Below are positions 12,176-24,500 of a stretch of 64,000 nucleotides of DNA, one piece after another; within the stretch, counting starts at the first letter, position 1, and every line of letters begins with the position of its first letter. Made by a program: the position numbers and the translations under genes. The notes beneath the pieces are model-generated. The model ran no database searches, was not told where the DNA came from, and saw nothing but the letters and a program-made list of their open reading frames with translations. The stretch covers positions 198,069,126-198,133,125 of the forward strand of contig JAHLJT010000631.1 of NCBI GenBank assembly GCA_031308135.1, in the 5' to 3' direction. The stretch comes from Acheta domesticus. Lineage: Eukaryota; Arthropoda; Insecta; Orthoptera; Gryllidae.

Positions 12176-12569
12176 AGGTCCGATTAAATTAAGAAGGTGA
12201 TTGACAGTTCTGTGTGACGTCAGGACGCCTCTCCCGTTTCCATGGCAGCAGCCAACCAGAGAGACAAAACGTGCCGTGTCAGGTCGCTCAGTTGCCACTG
12301 CCGAACAAGGGGAACATTTGAGCATCGCAAAGAGACTTCCCTGCCGCCGCGCCGCCCGGGTTTCTGCCTGTGCTGCGCGCGCAATGTATACTGTGTTGTG
12401 ATGAGTTGCGTTGAGGTTAGGCTTTTGTCGTATTTTTTACACTTTTACACGTATTTTTTGAAGTGTTTGTTTTCGTGTCCCGGTAACACGTGCTCAGTGG
12501 TTTGCGACCTGGCAACGTCACTCCCCTCCACTCACAAATGCCAATCACCTTCTTAATTTAATCGGACCT
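12176..12569. mobile_element. MITE with 30-bp terminal inverted repeats and TA target
   Basis: The 394-bp unit begins AGGTCCGATTAAATTAAG and ends with its reverse complement. The perfect repeat extends about 29 bases per arm, to CAATCACC. TA flanks both ends (12174-12175, 12570-12571), fitting a Tc1/mariner-type or similar TA-targeting element; a TTA target would also be possible. The interior is much GC-richer than the flanks and codes for nothing recognisable. Confidence 0.85.
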
Positions 12570-12571
12570 TA

Positions 12572-14060
12572 GGTTCAATTTTAATTCACTAAAAATCTGC
12601 TCTAGAATTGCTTGGGTAGTTTTGGTTTTATTTAAAGTGTTTTCAAAGAATGAAGCAACCGAAGTTCAATTTCCTTTTTTTCATAGCGTTGGTGTTCGTA
12701 CCCTGTGCTGGATAAAGCCATTGATCACGGAGCCTCGGGTACAAATCACAGCTCGGGCCATTAAATTTGCGGGCTTCGGCGTGCGTAGACTAAAACAAGA
12801 AAAGCAATTACATATCTCGGCCCCACCGGGCCCTCTTTTTTTACTCTTATTTTAGCATAAGAAATATTTTACTAGGAAAGAATGAAACGTGCTTCAAGGA
12901 GAATGGAATTATAACGTTAACAAAACAATGAATAAATTTAATTAATTTTAAGTTGAACCATTTACAGGATTGCCTCATAATTTGGAGAGCCTGTTCTCAA
13001 AATCTTGATATGAATTCCCAAAATTGTTAGCTTAAAAAAGAAGAAAGCAAGGAATTGATAAAAAATATGGAAATAAAACGTTTTTGTTACGTGGGTCTGC
13101 GGGGCCCTTTCGAAATTTCCAGAGGGCCTTGGCCCCCCTGCTACTCCGTCCTGAGCGCGTGCCTACCTTTGTGGGTATAACTTGTATGAGTATTTCTTAT
13201 TATTAATAATTATTTATTATATTTATTATTATTATTACTATTATTATTATTGTTATGAGTATTTCTTATTTTGTTTTGCGAGCTCTCAAATGTCTGGCAA
13301 GTTCTTACCTCTCATAATTTCTCCATTTCTTTTTTGAATTATAAATAATTTTAAACTTTGTACCATATGTTTTAATCATTCGATTTTACAGCCTGAAGAT
13401 GGAGACAACAATTCCCGAAACCCTTGAACATTAAGTGTATGAAATAAAGTATGGTTACAAAATTTGTCTGTCTATAAATATGGACCCTAATTCCTTCACA
13501 ATATATAATTGTATGAGTATTATCATATCACGTAACAGCTACAAATGTACGAGAAAGTATATGCTGTTGTAGCACCAGTAGTCTCTTAATAACATAACTT
13601 AGTTCATTCACTTCGTTAAAAATGTAATTACTTAAAGACGAAAAGTTGCGAAGAACTACACTATACAACAGAGAAAGGATTACGTGAAGTTTTGAAACAG
13701 TTTCTTTAATTATTTCAATGTTTGTTAGGCTTTTTTTATCCTTTGAGAACAAGAGTCACAGGCACTCGATCGCTCTAATGCGGGAGAAGAGCGATGCAAT
13801 GCGATGCAGTTTGATACACTGTGGGATGAGGCTGTAGAAAATGTCTACAGATTCGCTACACGAAAAATTGGAAATCCCCAAAACATTTTTGATGTCGATC
13901 TGTAATAAGTATCGAAGATTAATGAAAAAAGGAAGGTATAACACATTCTGGCGCATTACAATCACCATTTACTGTGAACTCAAAGTTCAACATTTTTCTG
14001 AAAATGTAGTGGAAATGTTTTATATTTACCAAGATCTGAATGTCACTATCGGAGTGGAAA
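12572..14060. other. Intergenic, remnants only
   Basis: A+T-rich with an ATT-type microsatellite at 13192-13250. Short GC-rich phrases rich in GGGCCC at about 12820 and 13100-13135 resemble each other and the ends of hAT-like MITEs, but no complete element could be delimited. No gene recognised. Confidence 0.4.
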
Positions 14061-14068
14061 AGACAATC

Positions 14069-14890
<822 letters not shown>

Positions 14891-14892
14891 TG

Positions 14893-14953
<61 letters not shown>
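14891..14953. repeat. ATT microsatellite
   Basis: About 20 ATT units directly at the 5' truncation point of the LINE fragment. Confidence 0.95.
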
Positions 14954-15291
14954 GTCAGTACGGAATTTTTAAAAATCTATCTAGTTCCACATTTTTTAAA
15001 TTGAAATTGTTTCACAAGTTGTTTTGCATGATTTGGGAGATGTCTTGCATGTAAAGTAACGCTAAATTCAGTTTTAATAGTGTCGCTAGTGTTGTCGCAA
15101 GTTCCGATTTTTGTTTCTTGTTCCCCGCGGTCCCACAACAAATGGCCCAGGTGGGTGTGGTGATGTGAAGCCCTGACAGCAGAACGAGGCCTCAAAGGGG
15201 AGACGGGAGAGAAGAGAAGAGCCTTGTAGACTTTGCCAGTTCCTTTCTACGTCCCCACTCTCGCATCTTGCCTTTCTTCTGTGCTTTAGAG

Positions 15292-15734
15292 CAGGGGTGT
15301 CCAACTGGCGGCCCGTGTGCCGCATGCGGCCCGCGGTGCTATTTATTGTGGCCCGCGAAAGATTTTTAGTCATAAGTTAAAGTCTCTTGCATTCATATCG
15401 AGCGAGAATATAGCACGCCTAACACACGCACCCTGTTGGAGTCGACCCTCTTAAGGTCAAAAAAAGGTTCAAGTTTAGATTTGAGAATATTTTTTTTAGC
15501 AAATTCAGAAATTAAAAATCATCCCAAAGTGTTTCACAGCGTTTTGCCTGCTAGGCCTGATATCACGTATGGTTCCATTCTCCCTTGCCCGTTTCAGAGC
15601 AGCCGAGCAAAGTGTCGAGATCAACAATACGGGAAAGTCAGGTACGGATCGCCCGAGTAATAAAAAATATGGCCCGCAACCGTATTAAAGGTCTTAGTTG
15701 TGGCCCTTCAGGGCTTGCAAGTTGGACACCCCTG
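15292..15734. mobile_element. hAT MITE with perfect 8-bp target duplication
   Basis: A 443-bp unit starts CAGGGGTGTCCAACTGGC and ends GTTGGACACCCCTG, flanked on both sides by CTTTAGAG (15284-15291 and 15735-15742). Terminus and 8-bp duplication are typical of hAT transposons. Subterminal GCGGCCC and TGGCCC repeats are present. The internal frame (15436-15660) has no recognisable transposase motif. Confidence 0.93.
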
Positions 15735-15742
15735 CTTTAGAG

Positions 15743-16158
15743 GATTCATGTTCCTAGAAGCCAGGTGGCAGAAGTTGAAGGACTGAGATCACGAGAGAGT
15801 GTAAAAGCAGAGGGAGGCAGCAATCAAGGGTCGCACGTAATAAAAAATGAAAGTAACAATTCATATTTGTTGAAAAATAGAGGTTGTTCAAAATATAACA
15901 AATCATTAACCAATGCGTGGTCAAAATTAGTATGTCGTACCGCCGAATAACAGCAAAGTTAAAATTAATTCCTTTATCGGTAGGTTACCCTGGGCTAGAA
16001 TTACCCTACATTATCCAGATATTTGTTTAACAATGATTAATAAAAATGATGAACGTGATTTTTTTCTTTCGGGATACTTAATGACGTAAGTGTACAAACA
16101 TCGCCCCACAACCCTGCAAGAACTGAAGGAGGCAACCACCCAGGCTATGGCTGCCACA
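15743..16158. other. Intergenic, nothing recognised
   Basis: No motif, terminal repeat or RNA signal seen. A 61-codon frame at 15765-15950 is unsupported. Confidence 0.4.
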
Positions 16159-16712
16159 TTGATTGTTAGTGATTCCAGGCGCGATAACTGTTAAGTTCAT
16201 TAGTCCGTAAATGTAGTGCATGTTTTGTTCATGTGACGGTGGCAGTGATTTTCCCCAACTGGTTGGCGCCGGCCTACCGTCGGCTAGAAGGGTTTTCCCC
16301 CCAACCAGGTATCTCCCACCAGCGGGGCCCCCAACCGCGACAAGCTCTAAGCTCTCAACCAGTCTCCCGGTATGTGTGGTAGTACTGCATATGTTAGTGT
16401 GTGTGTAAGAAAGGAAGAGATGAGGGTAAGGAAGAGGAAGGAAAGATCGCGCGCAGTCCTTGATCCGTTTGTTAGGGTACTGCTCCAGCATTCACCTGGC
16501 TATCATTGGAGAAACCACGACAAACTACCTATCAGAGCAGCCGGCCACCACAATTCTCCTCCAGACATCGACTGAATTCGCCCTAGCTGAGAAGCTAGTC
16601 TCGAAAATCCTGCCGCCGTCGGGACTCGAACCTAGGACCTCCCGGTCAGAGGCACTGCAGTAACATCATTAACTGATCAACTGTTGGTGCCCTCAGCCAC
16701 CTCTGCCGGTAC
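16159..16712 (-). mobile_element. Long tRNA-derived SINE
   Basis: About 550 bp. The minus-strand head carries an A-box-like TGGCTGAGGGC (about 16700) and a perfect B box GGTTCGAGTCC (about 16630). The body contains ACTAGCTTCTCAGCTAGG and a C/T-rich segment CTTCCTCTTCC. The 3' end near 16159 is CACTAACAATCAATG. It aligns along its length with the copies at 31581 and 54891. No clear target duplication. Confidence 0.85.
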
Positions 16713-17345
16713 CACCACTGGAAATGACACGAAGTGGACAACTTCTCGGAAAGGCTTCGTCAATGAGTTAACAGAGAAGGACGCCATTTATCGGCCATAA
16801 TATTTAAAACGAAGTAAAGTAAAATTAGATAGTATTTAATGTTTACAAATAAAAGTTTGTTTTTTTTTGAATCTTTCTTCCTTTGCAACTGCCTGTTGAA
16901 AAAAAGGAGGTCCTTTCGCCGGACCCTGTACTAACGACTTGAGAAATATATGTAGTACTACGAGGGCAAGTCAATAAATAAGTTGCAAAACGGAATTGAG
17001 GCAAAAATAATCAAAGTCATTTTCTGACATTTATTTCACTTTTCCACATAATCACCCTGTACATTCAGGCACTTATCCCCGCATTGCAAGCCCTTGAAAG
17101 CCAGCAGCAAAGAAGTCCTTTGGTTGCTGTCGCAGCGAACGTGTAACCTCATAGATTACGGCAGGGCCGCTCAAGCAGAGCAAATCGGCAGCGCGGAGCC
17201 GTGTTGTCAGCCGAGAGCGGGACACCGGAGCCCGAGCGTTGCACGTCTGGCAATAACTTCTGAGACAGTGTCCCGGTAACTCCAGTCGCGGAAACATGGA
17301 AGTCCACGCGAGCACTTCACAGACAAGAGCACCTACACCGACAAT

Positions 17346-17900
17346 TTTCAATGCAGTATGGGAAGAAAAGTATCTTTTCGCCGACTACGGCAGCTATGCC
17401 AAATGTTTAGTTGACATAATGGGTTTCACGTAAAGAAGTTTAATTTTCAACGACATTATACATTAAATCATGCTGATGAAAATGACAAGTACGCTGAAGA
17501 AGAACAAAAGGAAATTTTCAGTGTTCTGAAAAAGAATGCCTCACTAGAAGTAAGTTTTGGATGTATTTTGATGTTCTTATGTTGTTTTGGCAGTAAAATA
17601 ACACAATACAAAAGAATTTAATTTCATTGCATACCGATACTACAACGTAAGCATTTAGGAAAAGAACATCCTACAAAACCGTTTTCCAAAATTGCATCGG
17701 AATACTCCTCGATTGTTAAGTACGTTTGGATCAACATACAACTGTGAGCAATTTTTTGCTTCTTTGAAAATCTGTAAATCTCGAATGAGAAGTACAATTA
17801 CAGATCACAATCGGAAATGCATGTTACGGCTCAATAGCACCATGCCATCTCTTCCAATTATAGAAAGTATATTGCGAAAAAAATATTTAAAAGATGTAAG
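17346..17900 (+). pseudogene. hAT transposase remnant (N-terminal and C-terminal pieces)
   Basis: Plus-strand reading from 17346 gives VWEEKYLFADY, AKCLVDIMGF, a frameshift, then KKFNFQRHYTLNHADENDKY. This is the Cys/His finger start typical of hAT transposases of the GTF2IRD2/SCAND3-like group. The central catalytic part is missing. From about 17692 the C-terminal hAT dimerisation motif follows: PRLLSTFGSTYNCEQFFASL, then KSRMRSTITDHN and LRLNSTMPS. The fragments are broken by stops and frameshifts. Confidence 0.8.
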
Positions 17901-18039
17901 TAGAGTATTTGATTTTGCAATCAACTTCATTTTTTATGTTAATTTCCTTTACTTTTAGTATTTTTATTACTAGTTTATTTAATAAATTTTTTGTGCAACC
18001 TTTATAATATTTTTTCATATTCAGCAGCATGATAAACTG

Positions 18040-18165
18040 TGTAATGTCACCGCTATTAAATTTCTTTATGTTATTGAGCACTTGTTTTGCAACTAAACAT
18101 TTGGCATTGCCGGCGCAATCTGCAAAAAGATACTTTTCTTCCCATGCTGCATTGCAAATTGTCGT
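18040..18165 (-). pseudogene. Inverted second copy of hAT transposase N terminus
   Basis: The minus strand reads NAAWEEKYLFADCAGNAKCLVAKQVL and further degenerate residues, matching the plus-strand copy at 17346-17430 at DNA level over about 85 bases. It faces the first copy, so the hAT carries an internal inverted duplication of its 5' coding end. Confidence 0.75.
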
Positions 18166-18446
18166 GTTTTTAATTTCCAAATCACACTAATATGTTTATA
18201 TCTAGTAACTGTTCCAATAAATGTTACAAAAGTATTTTACTGTTTTTTTTCTGTCGTAATATCCTTTCCCAGAGCAGTGAGACTTTTTCATTCCGAACAA
18301 CGTAAAATACCCCGTAGAAATACGACGCGACCCACTGTGCCACACGCCACCGATCGATATTTGATGACGTCATTTGCTCTTTCTGCGGCGGAAGAGGAGA
18401 GAGCAACCGACTGCTCCTCCTCGGAGCAAATGGTTGAGCGGCCCTG

Positions 18447-18743
18447 GATTACGGCATCATCTGTATCAGAATGACGGCCACCCAAATTATGACTTTTTAG
18501 GGGCCCAAACAGATGAAAATCACTGGGGGTTAAGTCAAGGCTGTACGGTGGATGTTTCAAGCGTTCCCAATGAAATGTCCGTAACAGCTCCTGCGTTGGT
18601 CTTGTTGTGTAAGGGCGGACATTGTCATCCAGAAGAATCTCACTCTTTGACAGGAATCCAGGTCGCTTGCAGCGAATGGCTTGTCGGAGTTGCCTCATAG
18701 TGGTGCAGTACGACGCGGCATTCACAGTTTCACCATGAGGCAT
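18447..18743 (-). pseudogene. Mariner transposase fragment (DD34D catalytic part)
   Basis: The minus frame reads PHGETVNAASYC, ILLDDNVRPYTTRPTQELL and HPPYSLDLTPSDFHLF, then KSHNLGGRHSDTDDAVI. The Asp of DDN and the Asp of TPSD are separated by 34 residues, the mariner DD34D spacing. After DDAVI the frame is interrupted by the hAT insertion and resumes in the left arm at 17153 as YEVTRSLRQQPKDFF. The N-terminal DNA-binding domain and first catalytic Asp are absent, so the gene is non-functional. Confidence 0.9.
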
Positions 18744-18959
18744 TCACATCTTCGCCGTAATCTATGAGGTTACACCTTGGCTGCGACAGCAACCAAAGGA
18801 CTTCTTTGCTGCTGGCTTTCAAGGACTTGTAATGAGATGGGATAAGTGCCTGAATGTAGACGGTGATTTTGTGGATAAGTGAAATAAATGTCAGAAAGTT
18901 ACTTTGATTATTTTTGCCTCAATTCCGTTTTGCGACTTATTTATTGACTTGCCCTCGTA

Positions 18960-20159
18960 TATAAAAAAAATACATTTTTATTTTCGCGTATACGTACGTA
19001 TATGTGGAGTAATATACGTAGTATGTAGAACGTTATGTAAAGCTGTGGAAAATTGATTTCGAGATTTCAACGGAAATACACGTTTCGGGATTCCCTGATA
19101 TCGAAAAAGTAATGTTTTTTTGTCAAAAGTCCTTCCGTCTGTCTGTCCGTCCGCGCCTAAACCATAAGTGAGATTGTTTCCAAAATGGATATTCGCCGGT
19201 CGATCTGGTTCGACTCGAAGCTTTGCGACTTTGAAAAACATTCATTAAAATGTGTGGGTCTTACTTTACATGAAGCCCCAGGGACATTTTCAATTTTTTT
19301 TTCAAAAATGGCTCCAATTTTTTCTTTAAAGTTCTTGTAAGAAAAATAAACTTGAGAGATGACATAGACGTCATTCTGCTCTATTCTTTTTTTGTTTTCT
19401 TCCAAAATAACAAAAATGTATTTTTTTACTTGTCTCTCACGTCGTTAATATTTACATTAGCGGCAATTTGTTCACATTATTGCATTTAGGAGTGCATGTG
19501 CTTTAAATGATGTCTTATAAAATTTCACAAGAACTCAAAATTTCTCTGTGAAAATGAGCTCAAAATTCCACATTTTCAGAAACGCTCAAATGCCATTTTC
19601 TCAAAATCGGCTCCAAATTTTTGTTTCGAACTTTTCGTACGGTTAGTGCTAATTGCACTGTTTAAGATGACAAAAAATTAATTTTGCTGTATGCTTTTCT
19701 TTTTCCAAAAATTATACAAATATAATTCTTTTTTAATATCTCTCACTCCATTAATAATCACATTTCCAGCAACTTGTGAACATTATTGCATTTGCGAGTG
19801 AAAGTGCTTCAAATTACTTCAAATGAAGTTTTCCGAAAACCCAAAAATTCGTGTGAAAAAGAGCTTTAATTTCCGCATTTACCCTATAGCTTAAACGATT
19901 TTTTCTTAAAAACGGCTCTTTATTTTCAACGAAAATTTCCATACATGGAGAGTTTTTAATATTCTTAAAGTAATTATTCGATTCTGCTATTAGAAAACTG
20001 AAAAATTGAGAAAATTTCAAAAAAGTGTATTTAGGGCGACGATGCATGGCTTATATTGCTGGTAAGTGGAGGAGGCAAGACCGAACAGCTAGCCCCGTTC
20101 AAAGGAATTAGAAAACTATCTAGTACAAGAAAATCTGTGCCATTCTGTAGCACTACTAG
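18960..20159 (+). mobile_element. Family H copy (CTAG-ended, Helitron-like candidate)
   Basis: Family H is my working name for a repeated A+T-rich element in this window. This copy starts directly after the mariner TA with TATACGTACGTATATG and TATACGTAGTATG blocks, then TATCGAAAAAG, a GTCYGTCYGTCC tract (19135-19152), and the repeated phrase ATGGCTCCAATTTTTTC. It ends TCTGTAGCACTACTAG at 20159, followed by T. Oriented so that the CTAG end is 3'. Confidence 0.75.
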
Positions 20160-21407
20160 TTTCAAAATTGATTTAAAAATGGGCAGGATCATAAAATCAA
20201 TAAATATAATAAATATACAATAATTGTCTACTTTAAAAAATTCAATTTGTGTAACTTTTGGAAAATTAAGAGAATTCATTAAAATAACGTCTAAGCCATT
20301 GAGTGTTTTTCACCTGTAGAAAAAATTGTCGTCACAGACAATATTTGGAATATATTGTGTTAAACATAAACAAACTGGTAAACTCTTGAGCTTTTTTTTG
20401 CTAGTTATGAAAGAAAACAATGCTGTTTCTATGAAAATATAAGAACTTGGCTACAGCTCCATGACCGTATATTAGTTTTGAAATTAACAGTAGGATAAAT
20501 GTGCGTCTGTTTAGTAAGCTATGCCTATAGGCATAGCTGTAGGCGCTTATAATGAGAAACAATATAATGGACCATATATAATGAGAAACAATTTAATGGA
20601 CCATTTACTGCCAGGAAAGCTGATGAAAAAACTAGTAGTTTTCGCCAGTAAATCAAAAAAACTAGCAATTATTTTTGCTTACAGAAAAAAAAACTTTGTC
20701 TTAAATGGCTGTAATTTTTTCTTAAAACTTTTTTCTTCGGATTGCGCAAAAGACACTAAAAAAATGGCTCACGTCACATTTTCGTGAATCGCAGTGTGGC
20801 TGATACTCAAAATTTTCGTGAAACGCAGTATCAGAATAGGCATAATAATAAACACATTTGCATTTTTCAGTTAAAATGGAAACCGCTTCATTGTTTTGGA
20901 ATTTCTCCCGAATTTCTGAGTATCTAACGAATCTCCGGCTACAGTCATCTCCCCACGGCTGAAGGCTGCTGAGTTTCCCGTGTATATTCAAAACTAGTAA
21001 TAACGTAATGAAGATGTAAGTGAGATTCGAAACTAGCAATAACGAAATGAAGACGCAAGGAATTTCTTAATAATTTTGATTTTTTTTTCAGGTCCGAGGA
21101 GAAGGGGGGTACAGTCCAGTGGCGTGTAGTGAAGGGCTTCGTTTGAGAAAGCAATAAAATATATACGGTCGGTAAACCATTCATTAGTTTCAAAAAGTTG
21201 GCTTTTTGATTTCCTTAAATACACAGGTTTTCGAAGTAGTGATTAGAGTAATGTCCGGCGTTGGCTTTCCCGCCTTAACAATATTTTTCTGATCTTTAAA
21301 GTTCGGCGAAACAAAACTCTTCGTTTATAAATCTCAAATTACGCACGTGTGTCCGTCTACGCCGCTCCCTGCAACAGAAAGATGCACGTTCGTGTTCTTC
21401 CTGCGAA
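20160..21407. other. Intergenic with small inverted repeats
   Basis: No gene recognised. A local inverted pair CTGATACT / AGTATCAG at about 20802-20835, close to repeated TTTTCGTGAA phrases, may be a remnant of a foldback element. Confidence 0.4.
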
Positions 21408-21583
21408 TACTGCGATTTTTTTACCTTTGCCCCTGACAGGAATCAGCTGTTTCGCTGCCATTCAATTGGGAAATTAAACGCCACCATAGTGACGTCACTA
21501 CGGTGACGTTTAAGGTCCCGATTGGATAAAAGCGTCAACAGCTGATTCCTTTCAGGGGCAAAGTTAAGAAAATCGCAGTGTAG
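21408..21583. mobile_element. Short foldback MITE with CRE-like centre
   Basis: The arms CTGCGATTTTTTTACC...TTTGCCCCTGACAGGAATCA and their reverse complement face each other. The centre (about 21482-21507) is a near-perfect palindrome containing AGTGACGTCACT, a CRE consensus. TA lies next to both ends, so a TA-targeting element is plausible. Confidence 0.75.
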
Positions 21584-24500
21584 CGGACGCATTCTTACTG
21601 ATTGCGTACCCTGGGGTATAACTCACATAATAGTTTCACTTATAACGATAAACTAAAATCTGAATTAGCACGTATAAGCATATGCATATACTACACTTAG
21701 AATTACGTACTTCAGTGTACATACACCTATTCGCATTATCATTAAAAGCCAAGATTTGCGTTTGAAACAGTGCTTTCATTCAAGCGAGGTCCCGCAACTC
21801 AGCCGATTGCAGGCCCCACAAAACTCACGAGCACACCTGATCGCACCCGAGCTTCCTGCCAGCACACACTGATCCTTGGCAAGTGCGGGCATTTCATAAC
21901 TGCTAGTATGAAATGACATCATACTTTCAATAAATTAGAAGATTTATGTTAGAAATACCGTAAGATTTATTTTCTGTTAAACACAATTTTTTTTCTTTCT
22001 AAGTTACAGGGTACGCAGTGCGCACTTTGCGTACATGAAGGACACACCACTGGTAAAATCGGTACATCACTTCAGGACTCAAGAATCTAAACGAGTTCAA
22101 AGAAGTCCAACGCGACCCATCATTTTTATTACAACTTTTACATTCATTTAATTTTTGTTGAGTCTTCTCTTTTTCAGTGTCGCAAGTTAATACATCATGA
22201 ATATCTTCAAAATTAAGTGTCGCGCTGTGTTTTTGTTTCACGCTCTGTGACACGGCAAATTCAGGAAAGCGGCGAAGTACTGTCGTACACAGTCGAGACC
22301 CGAAGGACAAAAGTCTTATCGAAATACACCCACATAATCTACTGTAAGAAATAGTATTACGTACCTGTAGATATTTTTATAAGGGCCCACAAATTACCTT
22401 ATCTGTACCGGGTACCGAGATTTCCTTCAGCGATCCTGATTTTATCAGATTCATCTTGTGAATTACTAGTGATCGACGTATGACCGAATAAAATGCATGT
22501 GTGTCACTGATTTCAACAGTATTAATGGCATCTAAAATTCCCATTTTTGTTGATTTGATTTATCGGATACATTTTGTGAATTACTAGTGATCGACTTTAT
22601 AAATCTAAGTGGTACCAATTTCAACAGTTTTAATGGCATCTATAATTCGCATTTCTGTTTATTTCTATGTTTGCTTTGGATTCTTCTGTACTGGACTTAC
22701 TGAGTTTAGCCAATATTCTTGTTTTATTGTGATTCGATTTAAAGAACTAGGTTTTCTTAATACACATAATAGTGTACACTTATTGTAACAAGCAATGTGT
22801 TCACTTATATTAAAACCCTCTACATGTTAAACATTTAGACCTGGAAACTTCAATGATCAAATCTAGACTTCTCCTCACGAAAATGTTTTGTTTTCTTTTA
22901 TTTAATGTGGAAAATCTGTGACGTGTTGGGGAGAAGCTCTCAAATGCTTTTCTTCATTCAAAGTATTTCTTAATTGTCAGATTTAATTTTCCACAGAATA
23001 TTGCTGTTTTACAGCTTTCGCTTTTTCGTGAGAGTATTTATCAATTTTCGAGTCGTTTTCTTATTACGTAATACTTGCAGCCATGCTACACGAACTCAGT
23101 TCCTCGAAAGTAAAACCGAACTTCATTTAACTGTTCTGGGAACGAATGCACAAATTACTTCTGCGGAATACTGCGTCAAGGAAATTGAAACATGACCAAA
23201 CGATAAAAAATTAACTGGCTGGGACAGTTACATTTACTTTTGCTACAATATGACAGAAATGAGAAAAGACAGGTAGCTCGTGATTGGCATTTTCTCTAAT
23301 GATGATACGAACCAATTAAAAAAGCAGCAGACGACCCTACAAATAACTTTAAACTAGTGATGCTACAAAATTTAATACGCGCCTTTCTGTCGACTTATAC
23401 TTGAAAACTTTAAGTTACTGATATTTTTTAAACAATGAAATTAATTATTGATATTTTATGCAATTTTATCTCGTGGGTCTGTTTTACTCTTTATTAATTA
23501 ACGGTTACGTAGACGTGAGCAACCTAAAGCAAGAGGGGGCAAGAAATTTTCCAGGTCCCCCTTATTCATTCAATTTTACAAACATAATATTTTACTTAGA
23601 TACAAATTTCAGTCTATTTTTAAATTTTAAAATATATTTTTGGGTGGATATAAAAAACATTTTCACTGACTTGATCGCATGGCCTCCTTTGAAGGGTAAA
23701 TAAGAAAGTTTCTTCAGGTTTTTCCTTCAAAATGTGCGATTATTTTACAATTTTGGGCATATTTAGCATAGCAAAGCATTAGCATTTATAGCACAGTATT
23801 TCTTGCAAAAATAAAAAAATCACCAGTGCACAAGCAATTGCCTAACAATCAGGGTCAAATGTCACATTAACAACACCAATACTGAAGTGTCCCACTACAT
23901 TTTCATTGGCGAAAAGTCATCGTTTTCAGTCCTAAAAGTTTGTATCATTTATTGTGAGACAAGGAAAGTTTCAGTAAATACCCGACCGTTAAGTAAAGGA
24001 ACTAATCAAGCATATTTAGACGAGGATAAGTCCACAGAAATCGCAGAATGCCTATCAACCCTACCCCGTTGCAAACGTATCATTGAATATGGATATTGCA
24101 ATCGTCAATATACTCACCTGTTCCCTCCCGCTAGCGTGGAATCCACGCTGTAAATAGCCAACAAAGGCCGCGGCGAGAACATGAATTAGCACTGACCTTG
24201 ACAATACGAAGTTCGATTTGGGGCCCCGCACGTACCCGGCGGGAGAGACAAAGATGAACAGTCTACCACATTTTCGTGTATTCACAACTGTATTTCTAAC
24301 AATTGGACTAAGATTCCAAGAACACAGCAGATAGTCACGTACATGAAAATCATGAGATTTCTTTTGAGCGAGTCTGAAAGGCTGTAGTGAAGGTGGCCTT
24401 ATTCGGCACAGTATAAAGAGTACAGCATACATTTGATGTTAGCAGATAACATACAAGAGGAAGAAATGTAAGGAAAATTAGCGGCTGATTAATTCATTGA

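Larger units (their letters stand above)
17162..18446 (+). mobile_element. Internally deleted hAT nested in the mariner
   Basis: The 1,285-bp insert begins CAGGGCCGCTCAA and ends with TTGAGCGGCCCTG. It is flanked by the 8-bp duplication GATTACGG (17154-17161, 18447-18454), taken from the mariner transposase gene. It therefore arrived after the mariner. Content: an N-terminal zinc-finger-like piece, a C-terminal dimerisation piece, and an inverted extra copy of the N-terminal piece. Confidence 0.93.
16961..18957 (-). mobile_element. Snap-back mariner element with about 200-bp inverted arms
   Basis: Both ends read CGAGGGCAAGTCAATAAATA inward and are flanked by TA (16959-16960, 18958-18959). 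Inverted arms cover 16961-17161 and about 18754-18957 and are nearly identical. Each encodes the C-terminal tail of a mariner transposase (RQQPKDFFAAGFQGL, then DKCLNV-GD). So the right end is not the normal 5' end but an inverted copy of the 3' end. Between the arms lies a partial transposase and an inserted hAT (17162-18446). Without the insert the mariner would be about 0.7 kb. Confidence 0.9.

Noticed and set aside
16078..16491. 137-codon minus frame
   Set aside because: Runs through the SINE body; homologous SINE copies at 31.6 and 54.6 kb do not keep the frame.
24061..24432. 123-codon minus frame as a gene
   Set aside because: No domain, no splice context and no similarity that I recognise.
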